IMG/VR virus record: IMGVR_UViG_3300010392_000374
Span: 1 to 59,309 of that record
Length of the DNA: 59,309 nt
Source of the DNA: a virus
Strand: one strand, 5' to 3'
Shown here: in pieces, positions 32,300 to 42,008 of the stretch
How the letters are laid out: the number at the start of each line of letters is the position of its first letter
Position numbering within the stretch: position 1 is the first letter of the stretch
Made by a program: the position numbers and the translations under genes
The notes under the pieces: generated by a model
Seen by the model: the letters and a program-made list of their open reading frames with translations, nothing else
Database searches by the model: none
What the model was told of the DNA's origin: nothing

Positions 32300-33805
32300 T
32301 TATCTCCTATCATTTGTAGAGAACTCTACTGTTATGTTTTGAACAGAGAAGCTCCCTAAAGAATCATTTGCGTTTATAAGGAAAGATACGTTATTACCTG
32401 ACCCTACTAAATTATTTTTAGAAGTTACTGCGAAGTTTTCACCATAGACAGCAGCCCCATACGTTGAAGACATATCTCCATAGAAATCAAACACTGTGTC
32501 TCCAGTCCCTAATTGGATAGCTGGAGGTTGAATCGTACCAGAGTCTAAGTAATTAAAAGTATACTGAAGAACTGGTGAAACATTTGCCTGAGCGAATAAG
32601 TATATTCTGCCTTTGTACAGTGTCTTTCGTATTTCATTATCCCCTAAGGGCCAATAAGGAAATCTTATATAAGCATTAATATCTACTGAATTAAAGCTAT
32701 TGCCCTGTTCTTGCTGATATACATACCCATCATATCCTGCGTGTACTACAGTTTCAACATTGTTATGTATGTTAGAGTCAGAGTAAACGCAATTAATACC
32801 TTTAAGCCTATACCATTCCATAGTAATGGAACCTTGAGAACTCAATCGAATCCCACCCAGCAGCCCCAGACCTTCTATCTCATCTATGTCAGACTTACCA
32901 ACGAATACTCTATATTGAGATTTCTCTCTTACTACTGCAGAAGATACATCCCAAGCAGAATTTCTAAAAGGAAGAGATTCCATAGTATCTGGGATATTTC
33001 TAGTGATACTCTCAAGTTGTATATCTCCAATCCTATCCGTACCTGAGATAGTTCTTACTCCGTCATAGGCCACATAGTAAATATCTCCAGACAGTTCCCT
33101 AATAGTTTTATTAGATACAATTCCAAGTCGATCTGTCACTGTGGTTAAAGAGAAATCTGCAGAACTAGTCCCTACAAGTTTATCTATAGAGTTAGTCCCG
33201 AATACGTATAAGGCATTTCTCCAAATAGCTAGACCTGTCTTCTCTGTTCCTGTATTAATGACTGCAGCGCCATTAGCTACTGTATAATCTGTTTCATCAT
33301 TAGGTGAAGAAATAACTAATTGGTTGCCATCAGTGAAACACATATGGTTAGAGAAAGATTTTACTGAGGTAGCTGTAGGGGCAGACGACAGTGTAGTAAC
33401 AGTAGTTCCATCATAAGTGATCGGTCGGTTAGTGCCATCCACTAGAATTATCTTTTCAGAACTCCAGTTATATCTATCACACATATAGTGGGACGTAGGA
33501 GTATATGGTTGGGTATGGATAAGAGTCCAACCAGAGCCTGAGCTTCGGTAAATCTTATCGTTCCTACAGGCTAGTACGAAACCCAAGAAAGGAAAAATCC
33601 CTAAGATCTCCCCAGTTCCCGGGACAACTTCAGTGTCATACTTAGCATGTCCCATAATCTTTCTGTACCCACCGATAGAGGAAGGTTCAAAGTTCTGAGC
33701 TTCTCGTAAGCTTCCCGGAAAGTTTGCCCCTTGCTCTAACGGAGGAAGGTTTTCAATAAGTCCACCTTCAAAGCTTACAGTGTATGTACTCCACCTATCT
33801 ACCAT
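32300..33805 (-). CDS. Short-tail stabilisation protein (P22 gp10/T7 gp12-like)
   Basis: This 501-residue protein starts SFEGGLIENLPPLEQGANFPGS and contains LREAQNFEPSSIGGYRKIMG. These segments are typical of podovirus tail tube or stabilisation proteins, which close the tail below the adaptor. The body is a beta-propeller-like run of strands (GILGIFPFLGFVLACRND, GLAIWRNALYVFGTN, DIYYVAYDGVRTISG). It is directly downstream of the adaptor gene, the conserved order in podoviruses. Confidence 0.75.
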   Translation of the reverse strand: MVDRWSTYTVSFEGGLIENLPPLEQGANFPGSLREAQNFEPSSIGGYRKIMGHAKYDTEVVPGTGEILGIFPFLGFVLACRNDKIYRSSGSGWTLIHTQPYTPTSHYMCDRYNWSSEKIILVDGTNRPITYDGTTVTTLSSAPTATSVKSFSNHMCFTDGNQLVISSPNDETDYTVANGAAVINTGTEKTGLAIWRNALYVFGTNSIDKLVGTSSADFSLTTVTDRLGIVSNKTIRELSGDIYYVAYDGVRTISGTDRIGDIQLESITRNIPDTMESLPFRNSAWDVSSAVVREKSQYRVFVGKSDIDEIEGLGLLGGIRLSSQGSITMEWYRLKGINCVYSDSNIHNNVETVVHAGYDGYVYQQEQGNSFNSVDINAYIRFPYWPLGDNEIRKTLYKGRIYLFAQANVSPVLQYTFNYLDSGTIQPPAIQLGTGDTVFDFYGDMSSTYGAAVYGENFAVTSKNNLVGSGNNVSFLINANDSLGSFSVQNITVEFSTNDRR

Positions 33806-34542
33806 TAGAAGGCTCCATTGTATGCTCTACGTTTCCCCGGAGATCTTGCGAGTTCTGAACTAGATCTAGTGTCATATACGTATTCTTTATTATTAATAAG
33901 AAGAGTGCGCATAGCGCGAAGCCCTTCATTAAATCTGCTGTTCTCAATACTCGCGGCTTGTTCATTAGATCTAAACATATATACATAATAAAGAGCACCA
34001 GATACTATAAGGTGGTCGAAAGCCGTAGGGATGTTAGTGGTGTCTGAGTGTAGAGACAGATCATCTGGTGTTGCCCAGTAGCCATATTCAACCACGTATG
34101 CTTTATCTGGTACAGTACTGAACCCCATTTTATTATCTTGAGTTCTATATACGTAGTCAGGGATTCCTCCCTCACCAGTCTCTAGGTCTTTATCTCGTTC
34201 TCTAAACCTAGCAATCCATTCATCGTAATCTATTAAGTATAAGTTCTTAGCAGGTACGCTTAGTGCATCACTTTTTTGAATTAAAAAGGAATCCCAGTCA
34301 GGAACTTTTAAGTCTGCTGGAAATGAGTAAACCGCCTGATCGGCGGTGAGAGTTTGGGTCGTATCAGTATAATTGAACGGCCAAGTATTTTGATGTTGAT
34401 TTATTCGTCTAATGGAATCAATGACGGCATCTTTAGCCACAGCAGAGAATCCAGTAGCTGCTCCGAAAGTCAAAGAAGTTAATTCAATATCGTTAACTCT
34501 TCGGATGACTTTATTGGTTAAGTCTAGAAATGTTGATCCCAT
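33805..34542 (-). CDS. Tail adaptor protein (P22 gp4/T7 gp11-like)
   Basis: This 245-residue protein begins GSTFLDLTNKVIRRVNDIEL and has VAKDAVIDSIRRINQHQNTWPF with a downstream beta domain (YSFPADLKVPDWDSF). This is the helical hairpin plus beta pattern of podovirus head-to-tail adaptors. ATG 34542 lies six bases after TTGGAG; a TTG four codons upstream is less likely. Located between the head proteins and the tail stabilisation protein. Confidence 0.7.
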   Translation of the reverse strand: MGSTFLDLTNKVIRRVNDIELTSLTFGAATGFSAVAKDAVIDSIRRINQHQNTWPFNYTDTTQTLTADQAVYSFPADLKVPDWDSFLIQKSDALSVPAKNLYLIDYDEWIARFRERDKDLETGEGGIPDYVYRTQDNKMGFSTVPDKAYVVEYGYWATPDDLSLHSDTTNIPTAFDHLIVSGALYYVYMFRSNEQAASIENSRFNEGLRAMRTLLINNKEYVYDTRSSSELARSPGKRRAYNGAF

Positions 34543-34604
34543 ATCAAACTCCAAGTAGATATAGAAAAGGGAGAGGACTTAACCCCTCCCCTATCTTTAT
34601 TTTA

Positions 34605-35087
34605 TTAACCAGCGTCTTTAGCAGACTGAGGGCGAGGCTTAGAGTTGTAGTCAGTAACTTCAAAGAGTACTTCTACTTCCCAATCGTCATTCGCACTCGA
34701 TGCCGTAACCACTTTAAGCTGAAGTACATCAGCAGAGGTATACAGAATCTTTTGGCTAAACACGCCGTTGGTTCCTTGAGCAGCAAAACCTGCCGTAGTA
34801 CCATCCGCACCGTCTACAAACTCATCTGCCGTGGAGCCATCTCCAAGGTCAAACGTAAGAGTCGTTCCGGTATCTGCAGTGAGTACGTTAAGTGTGGCGA
34901 AACCAACCGTGGTACCTGCAGGAATGGTGCAGACTTGGATCAGGTCGTTAGCAGCAAGAGCCGATCCTTTAGCATCAGCAGCATCAGCACCTCTGAGTCT
35001 TACACTAACAACACCCGGTTGTTTCGTATTGAAGTTACCCAGACCAGCGCCAGTACCGCCTTGCTTAAGAGTAGAAACAGTAGCCAT
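34605..35087 (-). CDS. Putative capsid decoration protein
   Basis: This 160-residue Ala/Thr/Gly-rich protein has a beta-rich body (VVSVRLRGADAADA, LIQVCTIPAGTTVGFATLNV, TLTFDLGDGSTADEFVDG) and no helices of note. Its size and its place directly after the major capsid gene fit a head decoration or accessory protein. Like the coat gene, it uses a more GC-rich, biased codon set than its neighbours, a sign of high expression. Confidence 0.6.
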   Translation of the reverse strand: MATVSTLKQGGTGAGLGNFNTKQPGVVSVRLRGADAADAKGSALAANDLIQVCTIPAGTTVGFATLNVLTADTGTTLTFDLGDGSTADEFVDGADGTTAGFAAQGTNGVFSQKILYTSADVLQLKVVTASSANDDWEVEVLFEVTDYNSKPRPQSAKDAG

Positions 35088-35111
35088 GTATTATTCTCCT
35101 ATCTTACTATC

Positions 35112-36077
35112 TTATGCCGACGGCGAGTGGTAAATTGCACCAACGAGACCTTCAGGACGAAGGACTTTACGGCCATACATGTGAAGACCACGAACGATAT
35201 CTGCGAACGAATCGGTGGAGCGGAAAGATTCCACTTTGTTGATCTGTTCTGCAGTAGCAGTCGAGGACATATGACCAGCGAGGATCCAACCATAATCCGA
35301 AGAGGACGTACCCGACGGACCAGAACCAGCTTTCAGAAGGTTGTTGGATTTGTAGAGCTTGAAGCCACGAAGTTCACCTTCAGACACCATACCATTACGG
35401 AGGATACCTTTTTCAGTGTAGTCGTTGTTGAGGATCTTAGAGTTCTCATCGCTGAGTTTCTCATAGAATACCGGATCAGCTACGAGCCAGCGTTGATCGC
35501 CGGGGACGTTAGCTTCATCGAGCAGACGTTGGAAACGAGCAAGAAGGCTGAGAGCCGAGAAAGATGCGGAGTTATCTTCCGAGCCGTCCGTCACAACTTC
35601 AATCGGGTTTGCCGTGGTACCAATCTTGTGAGCAGCATAGCTGACTTCACCATCAGTAATACCAACTTGCGTGGTCATGTATTCAAGAACTTCTCGGTCA
35701 TATTCCGTAGCAAGCTGATAAGCTGCACGGTCAGTAGCCATCGACTCCCAGTTAAGGTGAGCTTGTTTAGTCTCGATGTCATCTACTTTGAACGAGAAAG
35801 AGTTTGCCTTATCAATGGTCAGAACAATTTCATCGTCTTGAAGATCTTGTGGGCTTACGGTCTTACCACGTACATACGAGGATACCGATACGTTAGGTTC
35901 TTTGATGATTTTTACAGTATCACCGAACTCAGCAATGTCTCCGAAGTAATCGCTATTAGTAATCTCTTGGACTACGTTTGTTTTGCGGAATGCGATCTGA
36001 GCCATTTTGGAGTAGATCGTCGGAGAGAAATTACCATTAGGTAGGTTGCCGTAACCGGCGACTTTATCAAAAGCCAT
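35112..36077 (-). CDS. Major capsid protein
   Basis: This 321-residue protein resembles P22-type coat proteins of the HK97 fold: NGNFSPTIYSKMAQIAFRK at the N-terminus, GDTVKIIKEPNVSVSSYV (E-loop region), YDREVLEYMTTQ, LLDEANVPGDQRWLVADP (A-domain) and GFKLYKSNNL. It follows the scaffold gene in the standard order. Codon usage is more GC-rich than in the rest of the genome, consistent with the most abundant virion protein. Confidence 0.9.
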   Translation of the reverse strand: MAFDKVAGYGNLPNGNFSPTIYSKMAQIAFRKTNVVQEITNSDYFGDIAEFGDTVKIIKEPNVSVSSYVRGKTVSPQDLQDDEIVLTIDKANSFSFKVDDIETKQAHLNWESMATDRAAYQLATEYDREVLEYMTTQVGITDGEVSYAAHKIGTTANPIEVVTDGSEDNSASFSALSLLARFQRLLDEANVPGDQRWLVADPVFYEKLSDENSKILNNDYTEKGILRNGMVSEGELRGFKLYKSNNLLKAGSGPSGTSSSDYGWILAGHMSSTATAEQINKVESFRSTDSFADIVRGLHMYGRKVLRPEGLVGAIYHSPSA

Positions 36078-36126
36078 ATTATTTCTCCATAAAATATTTT
36101 TTATTGTGGCGTCTATAACGGCTCAG

Positions 36127-36170
36127 GTTTATACGGTAGTCCTTGCGGGGCGTAAATACTGAGGTAGGTT
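36127..36170 (-). other. Hairpin between scaffold and coat genes
   Basis: On the minus strand CTCAGTATTTACG and CGTATAAACCTGAG form an imperfect stem around a GC-rich loop (CCCCGCAAGG). There is no following T-run, so it is not a standard terminator. It may stabilise or process the mRNA upstream of the coat gene and separate scaffold from coat expression levels. Confidence 0.5.
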
Positions 36171-36180
36171 AGTTGCCGAA

Positions 36181-37056
36181 TCATTCATTAGCGCGATATC
36201 TTCCTTCGCGTTGAGCTTTCTTAATACTCTGGAAGTTCGCCTTAAAGTCTTCATCAGACATTTTTCTAATCTCAGAGTCTTTCCAGATTTTTCTATCACC
36301 GGTGTTATCTGGAGCAACATCTGATACACTTGACTTAGAGATGCTTGCCGCAGCAGCAGCCTCTTCATCTTTCTTTTGTCTCTTAGGTTGAGGTTCTTCT
36401 CTAGTGCCTAAGAGTCCTTTCTCTGCTTTGAACAGAGTAATTGCTTTAATAGCAGCAGCAGCGTTGGAGCTATTATACACAGCGGTAGGAATCCAATCAA
36501 GACCATCTTTGCCTTGTTCATCTACCCACGAATGGAAGTCTGGGTCCTGACTGAGTTGATCAAAGTCTTTGTGAACCGCTTTTACTTTCTGAAGAGCAGA
36601 CTCTTTAGTAAGTTGCTTCTCTTTTTCTTCCATCTGTTTAAGCTTAGCTTTGAGATCTTCAACAGCTGCGCTTGAGTATTTATCTGCTTTCTGACTCGCG
36701 ATAGTTTCAATTACTTTCGCAATCTCAGGGTGATCTTCTCTCCACTTATCAAGTTCTTCTTTGCTAGTGGGGAGTGTTACACTCGAATTCTTTTGAGCTT
36801 CTTCTAGTTCAGCTCTCATCTTTTCTAGTTCAGATTTGTATGAATCTTCTTTTTGCTGTGCATGTCTACGAAGTTCACCATATCTGCTTGCCCAGTTTCT
36901 CTGAGCCTCATCGAGGTGCTCATTCTTTAGAGCCTCTTGGATCTCTACTTCTTCAGGATCTTCGGAAGCCTTGAGCCTATCTTCTTTAAGTTTATTTACT
37001 TCTTCTTCTAGTTCAGAAGTGTCTACTTGTTTACCTCGATATTGTTTAGTCATCAT
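36181..37056 (-). CDS. Scaffolding protein
   Basis: This 291-residue, highly charged, Glu/Lys/Ala-rich and almost entirely helical protein has coiled-coil segments (SELEEEVNKLKEDRLKASE; YKSELEKMRAELEEAQKN; DLKAKLKQMEEKEKQLTKE) and a basic C-terminus (AQREGRYRANE). A helix-rich charged protein with a basic tail between portal and coat is the usual picture of a podovirus scaffold that directs procapsid assembly. No protease is seen nearby. Confidence 0.8.
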   Translation of the reverse strand: MMTKQYRGKQVDTSELEEEVNKLKEDRLKASEDPEEVEIQEALKNEHLDEAQRNWASRYGELRRHAQQKEDSYKSELEKMRAELEEAQKNSSVTLPTSKEELDKWREDHPEIAKVIETIASQKADKYSSAAVEDLKAKLKQMEEKEKQLTKESALQKVKAVHKDFDQLSQDPDFHSWVDEQGKDGLDWIPTAVYNSSNAAAAIKAITLFKAEKGLLGTREEPQPKRQKKDEEAAAAASISKSSVSDVAPDNTGDRKIWKDSEIRKMSDEDFKANFQSIKKAQREGRYRANE

Positions 37057-37103
37057 TATATAATCTCCTCGGGGCCTTTCGGGTGGCCGATAATGTTTGT
37101 ATA

Positions 37104-37131
37104 GTTATATTCAAAAGAACTTTAAAGTCAA
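37104..37131 (-). promoter_or_regulatory. Sigma70-like promoter for scaffold and coat genes
   Basis: On the minus strand TTGACT, a 16-base spacer and TATAAC precede the scaffold gene. A GC-rich hairpin (GGCC ... GGCC) follows before the start codon. It would raise head protein expression above the level read from the upstream packaging genes. Confidence 0.6.
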
Positions 37132-37139
37132 ATAAAAAA

Positions 37140-37760
37140 TTACAATCTTCTAGAAATAACTAAATGAGATCCTACTTCTCCAGTTACATTAGAAGTATCT
37201 GTTTTATTTTTAGCCCAAACTTCCACTCTATCATCTGTATCTAAATCTGCAATTGTCATAATAGATACGTTTTCTATTCTGCTAGACCCTGTACTACTCT
37301 TAATCGTGGTTGTAACTTCAGGACCTATTTCTGTATATCCGGCAGAAGAGGAATCATACTTTCTAAGCTGTACAGCTACATCATCATTTTCTCCACCAGA
37401 AATAGAAAGAGATAGGAAGATATTAAACTTATCAGAATCTCCTAAGTAAGTTATTTCGTTATTTCCTGTCTGAGAAAATCCGCTAGCTTCAGAAACAGTA
37501 GTAGTTCCCGCGAGTTTGTACAAAGTATTTGACTCAGAGATTGTAGTTGCAGAAGAAGAAGTCAAGCTCCAAGTAATTCCTGTATGTGGTCCGGTTAGTA
37601 TAGAATCTAGAAAATCTTTCTGAGCTTGAGTAATAAGATAATATCCGTCAGTATCCTGTAAGGAATCCCAGTAGTTTCTACGTCTTTCGTTCATAAGAGG
37701 GTGAGTAAAACCTAACCTCTCACAAGCATCATATTCAGATTTTATATATGCTTCCGTCAT
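37140..37760 (-). CDS. Putative head or tail fibre protein
   Basis: This 206-residue protein has an N-terminal part (ACERLGFTHPLMNERRRNYW) and a linker TQAQKDFLDSIL. Its C-terminal domain is rich in Thr/Ser and beta strands (FNIFLSLSISGGENDDVAVQL), resembling trimeric jelly-roll fibre tips. The short helical N-terminus parallels that of the fibre at 28921-30099. Placed between portal and scaffold, it may be a capsid-attached fibre. Confidence 0.5.
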   Translation of the reverse strand: MTEAYIKSEYDACERLGFTHPLMNERRRNYWDSLQDTDGYYLITQAQKDFLDSILTGPHTGITWSLTSSSATTISESNTLYKLAGTTTVSEASGFSQTGNNEITYLGDSDKFNIFLSLSISGGENDDVAVQLRKYDSSSAGYTEIGPEVTTTIKSSTGSSRIENVSIMTIADLDTDDRVEVWAKNKTDTSNVTGEVGSHLVISRRL

Positions 37761-37969
37761 GATTCAAGTATTGCTTTAATGTCGTATAGTTTCTTCTTGT
37801 CTGCTTTGATCTGTCCTTGAAGTTCTCTTACAGTATCTATATCTTTAGCTGTGACTAGATCTTCTTTAGCATCACTGATACAGCCTTCAAGATAATCTTT
37901 AAGTACTTCAACCCCAGTCTTAGTTAGATGCTTAAGAAGCTGAATACGTTCAGTCTGATTACTCTTCAC
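37757..37969 (-). CDS. Hypothetical 70-residue helical protein
   Basis: This small all-helical protein (LLKHLTKTGVEVLKDYLEG, REKQ-type charged helix near the C-terminus) overlaps the portal gene by 11 bases and the fibre gene by four. Many podoviruses have an equivalent short coiled protein after the portal, sometimes considered head-associated; no function is established here. Confidence 0.55.
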   Translation of the reverse strand: MKSNQTERIQLLKHLTKTGVEVLKDYLEGCISDAKEDLVTAKDIDTVRELQGQIKADKKKLYDIKAILES

Positions 37970-40004
37970 TTACTTCTCCTGTATTTCCAGAGAACTGTGG
38001 TGTTCCGGGAGCAGGTGCTCCAGCCACCCCAGCGATCTCATTAGCTGGATTAGTCTCTCCATTCATTCCCTCAGTTTGTTGTCCCCCACCTTGTTGTGAT
38101 TGTAGCATCTTGGCTTTAATAGCTGCATCCTCTTCGCTCAAGGTAACCTTATCCGGGTCTAGGTCGAGAACTTTAGCAATCTCTCTGAGTACATACTCAT
38201 CGTTAATTCTCATAGCTAGGTTCTGATAAGATCCAGTTACTTGGAGGAACTGAAGCAGCCTCTGACTTAGAGACTCTTTAGACAGTAGAGAAGAAACACC
38301 ATTGGCTTTAATCTCTAGATCCCCTGCATATTTAATCTCATCAAAGTCGAACTGCATGTTGAAAGCAAAGTGAGCTTTAGCTAAAGGCTCTAATAGATAG
38401 TCATCAATGTTTTTAATAACTGTCTTAATAGAGAGAGTAGCAGCACCTAGCAACATAGAGATACCTGAAGCAGTTCTTCCTACGCCTGAGATACCTGTCT
38501 GTCCATGAAGTGCGGAAGGAATACCAGTGGTTTCGTCTGCCAACTGTCTGGCCCTATCATACATCTGCATATTAGTTTGCCCAGTATTCTGGAAGGTAGT
38601 GCTGAAGATAGCTTGACCCGGAGCGCCTCCTTGGCGTCTAAAGATTTTACCGGGATAGATGCTCATGTCTTGGCCGGGGACGAGATTCTCTTCATCTACT
38701 TCCAGAAGTACGTTACCTGCAAGAGCGGCATTATCAATAGCCATACGAGTAAAGCCATTCATAAGTCTTTGAGAGTCGTCCATATTCTCTGGGAGTCCTA
38801 CTCCAAAGAAGTTGTACGGGTCTTCCTCATAAGGAACTCTGTAGTAGGGAATACGCATAGGTTTGAATGGATTAATTACCAGCCTGATAATCTCTCCGTT
38901 GCATACCCAACAGTTCACATGGAGCTGGTCAGCATCTTCATAGCCTTCAGGTACTTCAAAACCTTCAACCATATCCAGAAGATCTTTATCAATAACTCCC
39001 CAGTATTCTAGAACGAGATACCTGTTCTTGGTGGAAGGATCAGATCCATCTCTAATCTCAGTCTCCCAGTATTCATCTTGATAGTTAGCCCCTTTGTCTA
39101 TAGCTTTCTCGATTCTTTCCTCACGGAAGAAAGGTTGCTTTCTCAACTTAGCCAGCTCACTTCTAGATTTACGGTGGCGTTCAATGATCCATTCACAGTC
39201 ATCCATACAAGTAGCATCAGGGTCTGGATAGATATTCCATACAGATACGTGAGAGGTGATAGGAACTACTTTCTTAACAGGATCATAGTTACCTTCGTCA
39301 TCCCAACGAGGATACTCTTTAGTCGAGTAGAGAGGACCTTTAATGATACCAGTACCAAGCATTACACACTCAAGCAGAGTCTTCTTAAGATTACTAGCAC
39401 CATTGGATTCAACCATCTGGTCTCTAATCTTTTTCTGGATTCTCTCTGCTTCCATTTTAGCTGGGTCTAGTTGCTTCTGACCTTTCTTAAGTGCAGGGCC
39501 TTCTTCAGCCTTAGCACCATTGAAGAGAGAAGCAATCATACGAGAAGCTCGATCAGTTAAAGACTCACCGCGTACCGCATCATTACCATCGCCAGCAAAA
39601 CCAATAACATCTACAGGTTCAGACTCTTCGTACTTCTCAGTTGTGGTAGGGTCAATGTGAGCGTTATCTGTGGCACCCTCAGGGACTGGAGTAGGTTCGA
39701 TAGAGATAGGTACTTTGTTTTCACTCAGTATAATATCAAGGATCTGTCCATAAGCCGCAAGAGTTTTAGTTTTAGTGATCTTAATAAATACTTTAGATTT
39801 TTCAGTATCAAGAAAAGGAGAATACTCTCCCTTATAGTTCTGATACCATCGTAGCATTTTCTCTTCGATCTCTCGTTTGTTTGTTTTAGATTTATTGTAA
39901 CAAGAAACAACATGGGCCGCTACAGGACCAAGCTCCATCTCTGTACTATCTTCATCTCCATCCTCTAAAACTAAAGGATTAGTGATTGTAGTTTCGTCTT
40001 CCAT
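37959..40004 (-). CDS. Portal protein
   Basis: This 681-residue protein forms the dodecameric ring through which DNA enters and leaves. Typical features are VWNIYPDPDATCMDDCEWIIER near residue 255, YRVPYEEDPYNFFGVGLPE near 385, RLMNGFTRMAIDNA near 410 and VGRTASGISMLLG near 505, all features of large podovirus portals. The N-terminal 100 residues are acidic and the C-terminal 45 are Gln/Gly-rich and probably disordered. Order after the large terminase is standard. Confidence 0.9.
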   Translation of the reverse strand: MEDETTITNPLVLEDGDEDSTEMELGPVAAHVVSCYNKSKTNKREIEEKMLRWYQNYKGEYSPFLDTEKSKVFIKITKTKTLAAYGQILDIILSENKVPISIEPTPVPEGATDNAHIDPTTTEKYEESEPVDVIGFAGDGNDAVRGESLTDRASRMIASLFNGAKAEEGPALKKGQKQLDPAKMEAERIQKKIRDQMVESNGASNLKKTLLECVMLGTGIIKGPLYSTKEYPRWDDEGNYDPVKKVVPITSHVSVWNIYPDPDATCMDDCEWIIERHRKSRSELAKLRKQPFFREERIEKAIDKGANYQDEYWETEIRDGSDPSTKNRYLVLEYWGVIDKDLLDMVEGFEVPEGYEDADQLHVNCWVCNGEIIRLVINPFKPMRIPYYRVPYEEDPYNFFGVGLPENMDDSQRLMNGFTRMAIDNAALAGNVLLEVDEENLVPGQDMSIYPGKIFRRQGGAPGQAIFSTTFQNTGQTNMQMYDRARQLADETTGIPSALHGQTGISGVGRTASGISMLLGAATLSIKTVIKNIDDYLLEPLAKAHFAFNMQFDFDEIKYAGDLEIKANGVSSLLSKESLSQRLLQFLQVTGSYQNLAMRINDEYVLREIAKVLDLDPDKVTLSEEDAAIKAKMLQSQQGGGQQTEGMNGETNPANEIAGVAGAPAPGTPQFSGNTGEVSEE

Positions 40005-40013
40005 ATTTATTCC

Positions 40014-42005
40014 TTAGTGTCCGAATACTGGATCAATAACTCTAGGGGCTGTTGACCCAGTCATAGATCTTATTAGTTTTGATTTAGCAGTTCTTGGTCT
40101 GCTTCTTAATCCATAATGTAATGCATCGTAAGCGTGATCTTCAGAGTTCTTCTTAGCTACCTTCTCAGGATCATTAGGATCCACCTGAAGCATAGGAAGA
40201 GTTCTAATTAGGTTCACACAAGTGTTGAAGATAAACAATGAAGGAGATCTTATTGGATTACCTTGCTCATCTACCTTACCAGTTTCTTTGAGAGCTAGAT
40301 ACCTGTGTACTGCTTGCTTACCTGCAGCTCTAGACCCTTGAGATTTATCGGCTGGTTTGAAACCAACTACACCATTTTTTCTTAGAGTCTTATTAATTGT
40401 TTCAAATATAGTAGGACCAGTAACTCCTCGGCTATCCTTAGTAGATCCGTCGATAACTCCGTACTCTACATAATCCTTAGCTTCTTTCTCTATACGTACA
40501 ATGTTTTCAGCCCATTCTTTATCGTAGACATTCTGGCCGTACCATTCTCTGTACACATAAATATTACCATCCCAGTCTACAGCCATCCATAGTACACAGA
40601 ACGGAGAAGAGAACCCCCAGTCAGCTGCTCTAAACTTCAGCCAGCTACCGGGGACTCTAAAGGGTTCAATAACATGAACTGTTCTGTCGAACTCAGGAAA
40701 CGCCCCTTCAGCTACTACGTCCCAGTTACCTTCTAGCATTTGTTTACGTTGAATATCTGACAGAGTAGCAAGAGCTGCTACGTAGGATTCATCGTGAAGG
40801 AGAGTAGGGTTATCCCACACTCTTGCCGGGATGTACTTAAGAGTTCTCTTGGTTTCTACATGTTGTTTAGTGAGAGGGTTGTAGAACTTAGCCAGTTCAA
40901 AGAAGGTGGTGTTAGCTGGAGCGGGATCAATAAACTTTGATTTCACCCAAGCTGAGCCTACGTTACCGGGGTTGCCAGTACATCTAATGTAGGTAGGGAG
41001 AGTAGGATCTGTAGAACGAACAGAGGATTTTACCAGATCATAAACCTCAGAGTTTGGATACTGAGGAAGCTCATCAATACCTACCCATGTATATGCTTGT
41101 CCTCGATAGCGTTCAGCATCATCTGCATTCTCTGCATAACCAAATTCAATTCTAGCTCCAGAAGGGAAGTTCCAGATTTTATCTGTTTCATGATACTTAG
41201 CCCCAGGGTATGCTTTAGGATACAGCTTCTTAGTGAGGTGAATGATGTCCCTAAGTTCTGGCATGGTCCTACGGATGTAAAGACCACGGAAGTTTCCATT
41301 ACCACAGTAACGAAGGGGATCTGCAATCAGAGCATAGGTCTTGCCACCACCACGAGCACCGCCATAGAATACTTCGTCTTCAGTTGCTGCAAGGAAATCT
41401 TCCTGAGGTCCCTCGTTTGGCTTGAAGATAATATCTTGTTCTTCTTCAAAGATCTCTTCTTGGATATCTGCAGGGATCTCGATAGATCCTTTAGTTTCCT
41501 GATCTAATCCTTTAACAAGATTCTTAAGTCTGTTTCTACTATTGGTTAGCTGTCGTTTATGTTCTTTAAGCTTTAGCTTCTCGCGTATAATCTTTTTCTC
41601 TTCAGAAGACTTAGCATCTTTAAAAGAGTCTTGATTCCTTGCTTCATTCCCTACGTGACTCAAGCCATGGCTCGGGGTAGGAAGCATTGTAGTTTCTACT
41701 TGAGAATAGAACTCCTCTACTTCAGAGAAGTCTGTGTTCTTAAAGATCTCATTGTCACGTTTAATTCTTTTGTTTAAACCAGTATGAGTAATACTCTCTC
41801 CGGTCTTAGACGTAAGCCATTCAGCCATCTCTCGAGATGACCGACCTTCTTTGAGATAGTCTTTAGCCATCTCAAGATAGTCGAGCTTTTCTGGGACAGG
41901 GATAAACTTAGTCTTATCTTCATTGAAGACAAAACCCCACGGACATCTTGTAGTCCGGTAGGGTTTATCTATTGCCCACCATCTATAGTGAATTAAACTT
42001 GCCAT
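40014..42005 (-). CDS. terL: Terminase large subunit with N-terminal helix-turn-helix extension
   Basis: This 663-residue packaging motor and nuclease has Walker A GGARGGGKT near residue 214, Walker B VGIDE near 307, and nuclease acidic residues in AADWGF near 460, VIDGS near 518 and DHAYDALHYG near 622. The first roughly 200 residues are extra compared with a typical TerL. They include KDYLKEGRSSREMAEWLTS and THTGLNKRIKRDNEIF, which look like a helix-turn-helix, then a charged coiled coil. This fused DNA-binding part may help recognise the packaging start together with TerS. Confidence 0.9.
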   Translation of the reverse strand: MASLIHYRWWAIDKPYRTTRCPWGFVFNEDKTKFIPVPEKLDYLEMAKDYLKEGRSSREMAEWLTSKTGESITHTGLNKRIKRDNEIFKNTDFSEVEEFYSQVETTMLPTPSHGLSHVGNEARNQDSFKDAKSSEEKKIIREKLKLKEHKRQLTNSRNRLKNLVKGLDQETKGSIEIPADIQEEIFEEEQDIIFKPNEGPQEDFLAATEDEVFYGGARGGGKTYALIADPLRYCGNGNFRGLYIRRTMPELRDIIHLTKKLYPKAYPGAKYHETDKIWNFPSGARIEFGYAENADDAERYRGQAYTWVGIDELPQYPNSEVYDLVKSSVRSTDPTLPTYIRCTGNPGNVGSAWVKSKFIDPAPANTTFFELAKFYNPLTKQHVETKRTLKYIPARVWDNPTLLHDESYVAALATLSDIQRKQMLEGNWDVVAEGAFPEFDRTVHVIEPFRVPGSWLKFRAADWGFSSPFCVLWMAVDWDGNIYVYREWYGQNVYDKEWAENIVRIEKEAKDYVEYGVIDGSTKDSRGVTGPTIFETINKTLRKNGVVGFKPADKSQGSRAAGKQAVHRYLALKETGKVDEQGNPIRSPSLFIFNTCVNLIRTLPMLQVDPNDPEKVAKKNSEDHAYDALHYGLRSRPRTAKSKLIRSMTGSTAPRVIDPVFGH

Positions 42006-42008
42006 GGA

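Noticed and set aside
34530-36044. A 504-codon open frame on the plus strand opposite the coat and decoration genes
   Set aside because: It is antisense to well-supported capsid genes that use biased, GC-rich codons. Its product is Arg/Ser/Thr-rich without domains, so it is a shadow of the opposite strand.
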